Source: Mammaliicoccus lentus (GTDB lineage: Bacteria > Bacillota > Bacilli > Staphylococcales > Staphylococcaceae). Taken from it: a stretch of DNA of 64,000 nucleotides. Position 1 is the stretch's first letter, and the number at the start of each line of letters is the position of its first letter. A model generated the notes under the pieces. It made no database searches and was not told the origin of the DNA. It saw only the letters and a list, made by a program, of their open reading frames with translations. Where the stretch lies: assembly GCF_002902755.1 (NCBI RefSeq), contig NZ_PPRS01000073.1, positions 1 through 64,000 of the forward strand. Direction: 5' to 3'. Shown one piece after another: positions 39,208 to 47,092 of this stretch. The position numbers and the translations under genes are program-made.

Positions 39208-39219
39208 ATAGAAACAATT

Positions 39220-39350
39220 GGGAAAGAAATTTTCCCTCTAAGAATAGCTAGGAGTGAAAAGCTTGATTTAAATGCATTTTCAATCCACTTAACTCCTACT
39301 ATTATAACGAATTAGGCTTAGGCAATTAAATTTGTCTAAGCCTATTTTCT
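39220..39350 (+). repeat. Three-hairpin intergenic repeat, copy C
   Basis: Three successive hairpins: GGGAAA with TTTCCC (39220-39236); TAGGAGT (39249-39255) with ACTCCTA (39292-39298), enclosing the conserved loop GAAAAGCTTGAT and GCATTTTCAATCC; and TAGGCTTAG with CTAAGCCTA (39313-39344) followed by T-rich sequence, which also terminates ypiF. The same plan recurs at 41.5 and 51.1 kb with different stem sequences. Confidence 0.75.
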
Positions 39351-39410
39351 TTTTGCTCTAAAATAGTGAATAAAACCACAAGAAATAAAAATATAAATTG
39401 TGACAAAGCG

Positions 39411-39439
39411 TTGACCGTCTTGAGATAATAGGCTAAAAT
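39411..39439 (+). promoter_or_regulatory. Sigma-A promoter of qcrABC
   Basis: TTGACC (39411-39416), a 17-bp spacer and TAAAAT (39434-39439), 49 bp before qcrA. It gives the bc complex its own transcript. Confidence 0.75.
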
Positions 39440-39487
39440 TAAATTGTCCTAGTTATAAAAGAACGATTAATAGAGGGGGGAATCTAA

Positions 39488-39991
39488 ATGAGCCAACGTG
39501 TCACACGACGCCAATTTTTAAACTATTCATTAATGGGTGTTGGGTCATTTATGGCTGCTGGTATGATTTTACCTATGGGTAGATTTGCGCTTGATCCTGT
39601 TTTTAAAGCAGAGGGCAAAGGCGATATGATCGCTACAGGCGTAAAAGAGTCTGAACTTGGTAAAGAGCCAATTAAAGTTGACTTTAAATTTGAGCAAGAA
39701 GATGCTTGGTACACGAGTGAAGTTACCGAATTCGCTTGGGTATACAAGGATGGTAAAGACATTGTCGCATTATCACCAGTCTGTAAACATTTAGGATGTA
39801 CAGTTCAGTGGAATGGTGACAATTCAAATCCAAATCAATTTTTCTGTCCATGTCATAACGGACGTTATGAGAAAAATGGTAAGAATGTACCTGGAACGCC
39901 GCCATTAGCACCATTAGATCAATATGAAGTAAAAGTGAAAGATGGCATTATTCAAATCGGTAATAAACATGAGAACGAATTAGCTAAATAA
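39488..39991 (+). CDS. qcrA: Menaquinol:cytochrome c reductase Rieske iron-sulfur subunit
   Basis: The 2Fe-2S subunit of the bc complex. The 167 residues carry a twin-arginine-type start (RVTRRQFLNYSLMG) with a membrane anchor at about 12-32. The Rieske cluster motifs are CKHLGC (about 98-103) and CPCHNG (about 118-123). AGAGGGGGG precedes the ATG. It is first in qcrA-qcrB-qcrC. S. aureus lacks this complex. Confidence 0.95.
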   Translation: MSQRVTRRQFLNYSLMGVGSFMAAGMILPMGRFALDPVFKAEGKGDMIATGVKESELGKEPIKVDFKFEQEDAWYTSEVTEFAWVYKDGKDIVALSPVCKHLGCTVQWNGDNSNPNQFFCPCHNGRYEKNGKNVPGTPPLAPLDQYEVKVKDGIIQIGNKHENELAK

Positions 39992-40004
39992 GGAGGGATT
40001 AACA

Positions 40005-40679
40005 ATGATAGATAAAATCTATGATTGGGTCGATGACAGACTTGATATTACACCAATTTGGCGAGATATTGCTGATCATGAAGTGCCAGAGCATGTTAAC
40101 CCTGCTTATCACTTTTCAGCTTTCGTATATTGTTTTGGTGGATTAACGTTTTTCATTACAGTTATCCAAGTTTTATCAGGTATGTTTTTAACTATGTATT
40201 ACGTACCAGATATCGTAAACGCTTGGAAATCAGTTTACTATTTACAACACGATGTTGCTGCAGGTGTTATCGTTCGTGGTATGCACCATTGGGGGGCTAG
40301 TCTAGTAGTAGTAATGATGTTTTTACATACACTTCGTGTATTCTTTACAGGCTCATATAAACAGCCTAGAGAATTAAACTGGGTTGTAGGTGTCTTAATA
40401 TTCTTTGTAATGCTTGGTTTAAGTTTTACTGGTTATTTATTACCATGGGATATGAAAGCACTATTCGCAACTAAAGTTGGTTTACAAATTGCAGAATCCG
40501 TCCCTATTATAGGGCCTTGGGTTAAAACATTACTGGCAGGGGATGCAGAAATAGTTGGTGCACAAACTCTGACTCGTTTCTTTGCGATTCATGTATTCTT
40601 CCTTCCTGCTGCACTATTCGCGTTACTGGCAGCACACTTTATAATGATCAGAAAACAAGGTATTTCAGGTCCACTATAA
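40005..40679 (+). CDS. qcrB: Menaquinol:cytochrome c reductase cytochrome b subunit
   Basis: A cytochrome b6-type subunit that holds the b haems and the quinol site. The 224 residues have four membrane helices. Haem-ligand His pairs lie in RGMHHWGASLVVVMMFLHTL and later in TRFFAIHVFFLPAAL to AAHFIM. GYLLPWDMKA is the usual motif between them. The b6 length (no helices 5-8, which are in QcrC) is the Bacillus-type split. AAGGAGGG precedes the ATG. Confidence 0.95.
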   Translation: MIDKIYDWVDDRLDITPIWRDIADHEVPEHVNPAYHFSAFVYCFGGLTFFITVIQVLSGMFLTMYYVPDIVNAWKSVYYLQHDVAAGVIVRGMHHWGASLVVVMMFLHTLRVFFTGSYKQPRELNWVVGVLIFFVMLGLSFTGYLLPWDMKALFATKVGLQIAESVPIIGPWVKTLLAGDAEIVGAQTLTRFFAIHVFFLPAALFALLAAHFIMIRKQGISGPL

Positions 40680-40716
40680 AATTAACGTGAATAAATGAAA
40701 AAGGAGGTCATGCGAC

Positions 40717-41505
40717 ATGCATCGCGGTAAAGGGATGAAGTTTGTTGGTGACTCAAGAATTAAGTCATACGACAAACCAAAGTTAAATAGAGATTATTCA
40801 GAATTTCCAGGTCGTACTGAAAGTTTCTGGCCTGACTTTCTACTTAAAGAATGGATGACTGGAGCAGTTTTCTTAATTGCTTATTTATGTTTAACAGTTG
40901 CACATCCATCGCCACTTGAACGTGTGGCGGATCCATCTGATACTGGTTATACACCATTACCAGACTGGTATTTCTTATTCTTATATCAAATACTTAAATA
41001 TTCATTTGCATCTGGTCCATATAATACTTTTGGTGCTATCGTCTTACCAGGTATCGCATTTGGTGCATTACTATTAGCACCATGGTTAGATAGAGGCCCT
41101 GAACGTAAATGGACAAAGAGACCATTTGCATCTGGATTTATGTTATTAGCAGTTGCTATTTTGTTCTACACTACTTGGGAATCTAGTTATTACCATGACT
41201 GGAAACAACAAGCTAAGCAAGGTCAAATTGTATTCTCAAACTTAGATAAATCTGACCCTGTATATACGGACATCATCAAGTCAAACTGTACAAGTTGTCA
41301 TGGTGGTGAGTTGACCGGTGGGCAAGGTCCAAACCTAGTTGAATCTAAACTACCTGAAGAGGGCGTAAAAGGTTTCGTCGAAAAAGGGGCTGGTAAAATG
41401 CCTAGCTTTAAAGATACCCTTTCTAAAGAAGAAATAGATAAAGTTTCAAAATATGTTGCAGATTTACATGAAACAGACTCTAACGGTAAAGAATTGAAAA
41501 AATAA
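40717..41505 (+). CDS. qcrC: Menaquinol:cytochrome c reductase subunit IV-cytochrome c fusion
   Basis: 262 residues. The N-terminal part (about 1-150) resembles subunit IV of b6f with three membrane helices and the PLPDWYFLFLYQILKY segment. The C-terminal part (about 175-262) is an outside cytochrome c domain with haem motif CTSCH (in NCTSCHGGELTGG) and a Met ligand expected in GKMPSF. Haem insertion would need ResABC, also in this window. AAGGAGG precedes the ATG. Confidence 0.95.
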   Translation: MHRGKGMKFVGDSRIKSYDKPKLNRDYSEFPGRTESFWPDFLLKEWMTGAVFLIAYLCLTVAHPSPLERVADPSDTGYTPLPDWYFLFLYQILKYSFASGPYNTFGAIVLPGIAFGALLLAPWLDRGPERKWTKRPFASGFMLLAVAILFYTTWESSYYHDWKQQAKQGQIVFSNLDKSDPVYTDIIKSNCTSCHGGELTGGQGPNLVESKLPEEGVKGFVEKGAGKMPSFKDTLSKEEIDKVSKYVADLHETDSNGKELKK

Positions 41506-41512
41506 TAATTTA

Positions 41513-41685
41513 AAGGGATAGGGACAAAAATCTTATTTTACTAAAAAGATTTCTTAGTCCCACCCCGGCAAGTATGACTCTAATTGAAATAAAGCTTGAT
41601 AAAAGCGCATTTTCAGACCAGTCAGCTACTGCCAATATAATAAATCAGGCTGAGACATTATAATGTCCCAGCCTCTTTTTTCAAA
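41513..41685 (+). repeat. Three-hairpin intergenic repeat, copy B
   Basis: Hairpin 1 pairs GGGAC (41521-41525) with GTCCC, helped by AAATCTT with AAGATTT. Hairpin 2 pairs GGCA, GTA and TGACT (41567-41579) with AGTCA, TAC and TGCC (41620-41633) around the loop core AAAGCTTGAT and GCATTTTCA. Hairpin 3 is GGCTGAGACATTA with TAATGTCCCAGCC (41648-41673) plus T run, the qcrC terminator. Confidence 0.78.
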
Positions 41686-41696
41686 GGAGAATTTAA

Positions 41697-42290
41697 ATGG
41701 CATTTTGGAAATACGTAATGGGCCAAAAACCAATGCTTGCCACATTTTTTATAGCCAATCTACTAGGCACTGTTTACGGATACATATGGTATGGTGGTCA
41801 ACTTGCTGAGACAAAATGGTACTTTTTGCCATTTGTACCAGACAGCCCAACAGCAACATTCTTCCTAATAATAGCTATAGCAGCCATATATTTTAGTCGT
41901 CATTTAGGACTTTTTGAATGTTTAGCATTTATTACTTTAATTAAATACGGAGCATGGGCAGTACTTATGAATTTATTTGTGATGATACATTATGAGCAAC
42001 TTGTTCCAATGGCGCTCATGTTAATGGTTTCTCATGGCATTATGGTTGTACAAGCATTTATGTTCTATCCATTATTTGAAATCAAAACATGGCATATTGT
42101 CGTTACAATGATATGGGTTTTCCATAATGATGTGATAGATTATGTATATCATCAATATCCAGTTTATAGTATGTTGAGCCAATACGAGGCACACATAGGA
42201 TATTTAGCTTTCTGGTTAAGTATTATTCCATTCTTACTATTAATATATTTACAAAAAACATTTAAATTAGGGTCAAAACATTTGACGTGA
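41697..42290 (+). CDS. DUF1405 membrane protein (YpjA-like)
   Basis: 197 residues with about six membrane helices; hydrophilic loops are short. It matches the DUF1405 position after qcrC in B. subtilis (ypjA). Function unknown. AAAGGAG precedes the ATG. Confidence 0.82.
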   Translation: MAFWKYVMGQKPMLATFFIANLLGTVYGYIWYGGQLAETKWYFLPFVPDSPTATFFLIIAIAAIYFSRHLGLFECLAFITLIKYGAWAVLMNLFVMIHYEQLVPMALMLMVSHGIMVVQAFMFYPLFEIKTWHIVVTMIWVFHNDVIDYVYHQYPVYSMLSQYEAHIGYLAFWLSIIPFLLLIYLQKTFKLGSKHLT

Positions 42291-42343
42291 AGGTCTTCAC
42301 TCCGTAATATATAATTTAAGAGGGATAAAAAGGAGGAAGTTAT

Positions 42344-43033
42344 TTGTTTTCATTTATTATATATTTCATAATCATTATGATTGTCCCTATGTACTTCCAA
42401 TATAAAGTAAAATCAACTTACAACAAATATTCTAGAGTACGCTCAACTAGTGGCAAGACGGGAAGAGAAGTTGCTGAAGAAATTTTAGCAGCAAATGGTA
42501 TTCATGATGTACAAGTATTGCAAGGTGAAGGGTTCTTATCAGATCACTTTGATCCGGTTAAGAAGAGAGTAGTATTATCACCTGATAACTTTAACAAGCC
42601 TACTGTAGCTGGTACAGCAATCGCTGCCCACGAAGTAGGACACGCAATCCAACATGCACATGGATATGCATTCTTAAAATTTAGAACAGCATTATTACCA
42701 CTTGCAAACCTTGGAAGTTCATTATCGTATATCATTATTTTAGCAGGTATTGTATTAACGGCATTAAGCAATACATTTGGTACAACTCTATTATGGGTAG
42801 GTATCGTATTCATGTCATTCGCTGTACTATTTACAATTATTACATTACCAGTTGAATTTGATGCGAGTAAACGAGCAATGCGACAAATTGAGAAATTAAA
42901 TATGGTCAATCAACAAGAATACAAACATGCTAAGAAAGTATTATCAGCAGCAGCTATGACATATGTAGCAGCAACTGCAGTAGCAGTAGCAGAACTTGCT
43001 AGATTTATACTAATAGCACGTAGTGGTGACTAA
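42344..43033 (+). CDS. Zinc-dependent membrane peptidase (YugP-like)
   Basis: 229 residues with an N-terminal anchor, the zinc motif HEVGHAIQH (HExxH) at about 96-104, and three further membrane helices downstream. This is the neutral zinc metallopeptidase family that includes B. subtilis YugP. Start is TTG 42344 after AGGAGG. It follows the ypjA-like gene by 53 bp and ends at a terminator. Substrate unknown. Confidence 0.85.
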   Translation: MFSFIIYFIIIMIVPMYFQYKVKSTYNKYSRVRSTSGKTGREVAEEILAANGIHDVQVLQGEGFLSDHFDPVKKRVVLSPDNFNKPTVAGTAIAAHEVGHAIQHAHGYAFLKFRTALLPLANLGSSLSYIIILAGIVLTALSNTFGTTLLWVGIVFMSFAVLFTIITLPVEFDASKRAMRQIEKLNMVNQQEYKHAKKVLSAAAMTYVAATAVAVAELARFILIARSGD

Positions 43034-43040
43034 TTAACAA

Positions 43041-43076
43041 AAAGCTGAGACATTATGATGTCTTAGCTTTTTTTAT
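43041..43076 (+). terminator. Terminator after the zinc peptidase gene
   Basis: AAAGCTGAGACAT (43041-43053) pairs with ATGTCTTAGCTTT (43058-43070), followed by T. It is the same GCTGAGACAT-type hairpin as the third hairpin of the intergenic repeat family. Confidence 0.88.
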
Positions 43077-43137
43077 ATGGAAATTACATTAAAATATAAC
43101 TACCGTGGATTAACGGGTATTTAATATCATAATGTAT

Positions 43138-43262
43138 TGCACACTAAAAAGTTTATTTTTGGTTCAACTTTTGGGGTGCACTTCATAATTGGATTATTGC
43201 CTTAGTTAATCCAACAAAAGTACAATTCGTGAATTTACGACATTCTTAATCCAATAACAGAA
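43138..43262. repeat. Intergenic element related to the 41-bp array tail, with an IS-end-like hairpin
   Basis: The 380-bp gap before the MazG-like gene has no ORF. TGCAC (43138-43142) and GTGCA (43176-43180) flank a stretch ending GGTTCAACTTTTGGGGTGCA, which looks like an IS150-type terminal repeat. Then TTGGATTA (43189-43196) pairs with TAATCCAA (43207-43214), and TTAATCCAATAACAG (43246-43260) matches the tail of the array at 533-547. Confidence 0.5.
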
Positions 43263-43455
43263 CCCAACCGCAATTTAATTCATCCACGATCCAAATCACT
43301 TCTCAATCTAAGTTTTTCTATACCTTTATACGGTGCTATTTTGCGGTAAACTCTACTATGCCAAGTTTATTACATTGTCATTATGTATATAAATCCTTTA
43401 TAATTTTATTAAGTGGGCTCAAAATAACAAAATATAAATATTAGGGGGAAGTACA

Positions 43456-43791
43456 ATGGATATGCATGAAATGCAAAAGGAAGTAGATGCATATATTTCT
43501 CAGTTTAAGACTGGTTATTTTTCTCCATTAGCAAATTTAGCTCGTTTGACTGAAGAAGTGGGTGAACTTGCTAGAGAAATTAATCATTCTCATGGTGAGA
43601 AAAAGAAAAAATCTACTGAAGAAGATAATACAATAGAAGCAGAATTAGGAGATAATTTATTTGTTTTAATTTGTCTTGCTAACTCTCTAGATATAGATTT
43701 AAATCAAAGTTTTGAAAATACAATGCAAAAATTTAATACGAGAGATAAAGATCGTTTTGAACGCATAGATGAAAATAGTAAGGAGGATTAA
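43456..43791 (+). CDS. MazG-like nucleotide pyrophosphohydrolase (YpjD-like)
   Basis: 111 residues, a single MazG domain. Metal-binding acids are visible in EEVGELAREI (about 25-34) and EAELGDNLFV (about 61-70). It is predicted to hydrolyse non-canonical or excess dNTPs; exact substrate unknown. GGGGGAAG precedes the ATG. The bshA start lies 1 bp past its stop. Confidence 0.85.
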   Translation: MDMHEMQKEVDAYISQFKTGYFSPLANLARLTEEVGELAREINHSHGEKKKKSTEEDNTIEAELGDNLFVLICLANSLDIDLNQSFENTMQKFNTRDKDRFERIDENSKED

Positions 43792-43792
43792 C

Positions 43793-44914
43793 ATGAAAAT
43801 AGGGATAACTTGCTATCCTTCTATGGGTGGTTCTGGCATAGTAGCCACAGAATTAGGGTTAGAAATGGCTAAAAGAGGACACGAAATACATTTTATCACT
43901 TCTAATATGCCCTTTAGGATGAAAGAACCTGTGCCAAACGTGACTTTTCACCAAGTTGATGTTAATCAGTATTCAGTATTTCAATATCCTCCATATGACA
44001 TAACATTAAGCGCTAAAATTGCAGACGTTATCAATGATTATGATTTAGACATTTTACATATGCATTACGCTGTACCACACGCTATATGTGGAATATTAGC
44101 AAGACAAATTTCTGGTAAAGATGTTAAGATTATGACGACATTACATGGTACTGATATAACTGTATTAGGATATGACACTTCTTTACAAAGCGCGATCCGA
44201 TTTGGCATTGAGAAAAGTGATGTCGTTACAAGTGTTAGTAACAGCTTGAAAAAGGAAACTTATGAAATTATACAACCAGATAAAGAAATCAAAACAATTT
44301 ATAATTTCGTTCAAGAAGACAGTTTCCCCCAAGTTTACAATAAAGAATTAAAATCTAAATATGGCATTAAAGAAGATGAAAAAGTGATTACATTCGTATC
44401 AAACTTTAGAAAAGTAAAACGAGTGCATGATGTCGTAGAAACATTTTCTAAAATAAATAAAGAAATTAAATCAAAGTTACTTTTAATCGGTGACGGTCCG
44501 GAACTTCAGGATGCTAAAGAGCAAATAAAATCATTGGGCATAGAAGATAATGTACTGTTTTTAGGTAAACAAGATAAAGTGAACACATTCTATCAAATGT
44601 CTGATATTACACTTCTATTAAGTGAAAAAGAAAGTTTTGGTCTCGTACTACTAGAAGCTATGCTTACTGGTGTTTTACCTATAGGGACAAATGCTGGCGG
44701 TATAAAAGAAGTAATCAAAGATGGTATTACAGGATATACTGTAGACGTTGGTGATACTGACTTAGCAAGTAAACGAGCGATTGATTTATTAACTGATAGC
44801 GAATTGTATAACAAAATGCAACAAGCTATGATACAAGATGTTAAAGAGCGATTTTCATCTAAAGTTATCGCTGATCAATATGAAAATTGTTATATTAACA
44901 TGTTAGGAGATTAA
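43793..44914 (+). CDS. bshA: N-acetyl-alpha-D-glucosaminyl L-malate synthase BshA
   Basis: The first step of bacillithiol synthesis: it joins GlcNAc from UDP-GlcNAc to malate. The 373 residues form a GT4 glycosyltransferase with an N-terminal CYPSMGGSGIVATELGLEMA and a C-terminal nucleotide-sugar motif SEKESFGLVLLEAMLTGVLP. I chose ATG 43793 after AGGAGG. The neighbouring mazG-like, cca and birA genes match Bacillus. Confidence 0.94.
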   Translation: MKIGITCYPSMGGSGIVATELGLEMAKRGHEIHFITSNMPFRMKEPVPNVTFHQVDVNQYSVFQYPPYDITLSAKIADVINDYDLDILHMHYAVPHAICGILARQISGKDVKIMTTLHGTDITVLGYDTSLQSAIRFGIEKSDVVTSVSNSLKKETYEIIQPDKEIKTIYNFVQEDSFPQVYNKELKSKYGIKEDEKVITFVSNFRKVKRVHDVVETFSKINKEIKSKLLLIGDGPELQDAKEQIKSLGIEDNVLFLGKQDKVNTFYQMSDITLLLSEKESFGLVLLEAMLTGVLPIGTNAGGIKEVIKDGITGYTVDVGDTDLASKRAIDLLTDSELYNKMQQAMIQDVKERFSSKVIADQYENCYINMLGD

Positions 44915-44915
44915 T

Positions 44916-46127
44916 ATGAATGACACAAAAATTTTCGAACAGTCTAAATGGATAATCGAACAACTTGAGAATTATGGCCATAAAGCTTTTTTTGTTGGAG
45001 GATCTGTACGTGATTTTTTAATGAATAAAGCAATTTCAGATGTTGATATAACGACGAGTGCCTTACCAGATGAAGTAGAGTCTATTTTTGACAAAACACT
45101 ACCAATCGGTAAAGAACATGGAACGATTATGGTTATAAGTAATGAACAACAATTTGAAGTTACAACTTTTAGAAAAGATGGAGATTATGTAGATCATCGT
45201 AGACCGACATCAGTTCAATTTGTAACGGATTTATACGAAGATGTTGCTAGACGTGATTTTACAATGAATGCTTTAGCCATGGATAAAAATTATGGTATAC
45301 ATGATTATTTTAACGGCAAAGAAGATATCGAAAATCACATTATTAAAGCTGTAGGTACACCATTAGATAGAATGAATGAAGATGCATTACGCATAATGAG
45401 AGGTATTCGTTTTCAAGCACAAACTGGTTTTGATATTGAAATAGACACTCAAAATGCTATGAAAGACACTGTTCATTTATTAAGTAACATTTCAATAGAA
45501 CGCATAATAGTAGAGTTAAAAAAGCTTATCTCTGGCAGTTATATAAAAGAATCAAAGAGAACAATTGATTCTTTATCAATTTTTCAACATATACCATTTT
45601 TTGAACAAATTAAGAATGATGAAATTTTTATGCCTACTGACGCAGACTTTGACTTATGGATTGGAGCCTTATGCTTCATTTATAAAGTCGACACAACTTC
45701 ACTAAATACACTCAAAATTAGTAATTTAGAACGAAAACAAATCATAGCTTATGTAGAGTTACTTAAATCATTTTCCAAAAAGAATATTAGCAAACAACAA
45801 TTAACTTTAATCGTTTATAAATATGGAGATGTTCAAGTCAAAAATATTTTAAATCTTATTAAAGAATATCATGAAATTTTAAATATTGAATATCAACCAG
45901 TTATTATGAATAACATATTAATAGATGAAATATATGGTAAACTACCTATATACAATAAATCGGAATTAAATATTAATGGCCAAATATTAATGACCGAATT
46001 TAATAAAACTGGTGGACCGTGGATTAAACATGCTTTAAACCAGCTGGAAGAGGCTGTGGTATTAAATAAAGTGAACAATAAACGGTATGAATTAATAGAA
46101 TGGATGAGAGAACATGTCGAAATATAA
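44916..46127 (+). CDS. cca: CCA tRNA nucleotidyltransferase
   Basis: It adds CCA to tRNA 3' ends, complementing RNase Z encoded at 3.2 kb. The 403 residues carry the nucleotidyltransferase motif FVGGSVRDFL then DVDITTSALP, the RRDFTMNALA motif and the EDALRIMRGIRFQ motif of class II enzymes. It is separated from bshA by 1 bp and overlaps birA by 14 bp. Confidence 0.95.
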   Translation: MNDTKIFEQSKWIIEQLENYGHKAFFVGGSVRDFLMNKAISDVDITTSALPDEVESIFDKTLPIGKEHGTIMVISNEQQFEVTTFRKDGDYVDHRRPTSVQFVTDLYEDVARRDFTMNALAMDKNYGIHDYFNGKEDIENHIIKAVGTPLDRMNEDALRIMRGIRFQAQTGFDIEIDTQNAMKDTVHLLSNISIERIIVELKKLISGSYIKESKRTIDSLSIFQHIPFFEQIKNDEIFMPTDADFDLWIGALCFIYKVDTTSLNTLKISNLERKQIIAYVELLKSFSKKNISKQQLTLIVYKYGDVQVKNILNLIKEYHEILNIEYQPVIMNNILIDEIYGKLPIYNKSELNINGQILMTEFNKTGGPWIKHALNQLEEAVVLNKVNNKRYELIEWMREHVEI

Positions 46128-47082
46128 GCATGAAATAATTCGTTATTTATACAAACAAAATGAATATTTATCTGGTCAACATATAGCTGAAGCTTTAGAC
46201 TGTTCAAGAGTAACGGTAAAAAAAGTGATGGATCAATTACGTAATGACGGATATGAAATTGAATCTATATCTAATAAAGGTTATAAGCTCAATCAACTTC
46301 CTGATAACTGGCAAGAAGATATTGTTAATATAGATATTCAAAATAACAAAATATTAAATAAAGCATATGTAGAACCACAAGTTGATTCTACTCAAATCTT
46401 AGCTAAGTCGATACTCAATAAAGATGATGGTTCTTTCATAGTATTGAGCGATGAGCAGACGAAAGGAAGAGGTCGTTTCAATCGACCATGGTCATCATTA
46501 AAAGGCAAAGGATTATGGATGTCAGTCGTATTACGACCAGACATACCAATTCAAAAAATGTCGACATTTAATTTATTTATTAGTCTAGCAATTCAAGAAG
46601 TTATCGAAGAGCATTACCAGTTGCCAAGTAAAATCAAATGGCCGAATGATATATATATCAATGAAAAAAAAGCATGTGGATTTTTAACAGAAATGATAGC
46701 TGATACTGATGGCGTAAATGCAATTATATGTGGAATAGGTTTAAATTTAAATCAAACCGAAGAAGATTTTAAAAAAGCAAAGCAGGATCGTGCAACAAGT
46801 TTACATATTGAAAAAGAAAGTCATATTGAGCCATATCAATTTTTAGAGAACTTATTACTTTCCATCGAAGATAAATATGAACAATTTTTAAATGGGGAAT
46901 TTACCGATATAAAAGAGGTATATAAAAGTAAAAGTATGATTTGGAATCGTGAGCTGACATATACTGAAGGCAAGAAAAGAATAAAAGGGCGAGCAATTGA
47001 TATTCAAGATAATGGCTTTTTAACAGTGATATCTCAAGATGGTGAACTTTATCAATTTATGAGTGCAGATATCGAAATATAG
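46114..47082 (+). CDS. birA: Biotin protein ligase and repressor BirA
   Basis: It attaches biotin to carboxylases and represses biotin genes. The 322 residues have an N-terminal HTH (about 1-60, GQHIAEALDCSRVTVKKVMD) and the ligase domain with GRGRFNRPW, KWPNDIYI and CGIGLNLNQ. It is the bifunctional type, length normal. It overlaps cca upstream. Confidence 0.95.
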   Translation: MSKYKHEIIRYLYKQNEYLSGQHIAEALDCSRVTVKKVMDQLRNDGYEIESISNKGYKLNQLPDNWQEDIVNIDIQNNKILNKAYVEPQVDSTQILAKSILNKDDGSFIVLSDEQTKGRGRFNRPWSSLKGKGLWMSVVLRPDIPIQKMSTFNLFISLAIQEVIEEHYQLPSKIKWPNDIYINEKKACGFLTEMIADTDGVNAIICGIGLNLNQTEEDFKKAKQDRATSLHIEKESHIEPYQFLENLLLSIEDKYEQFLNGEFTDIKEVYKSKSMIWNRELTYTEGKKRIKGRAIDIQDNGFLTVISQDGELYQFMSADIEI

Positions 47083-47092
47083 GAGAGATAAT

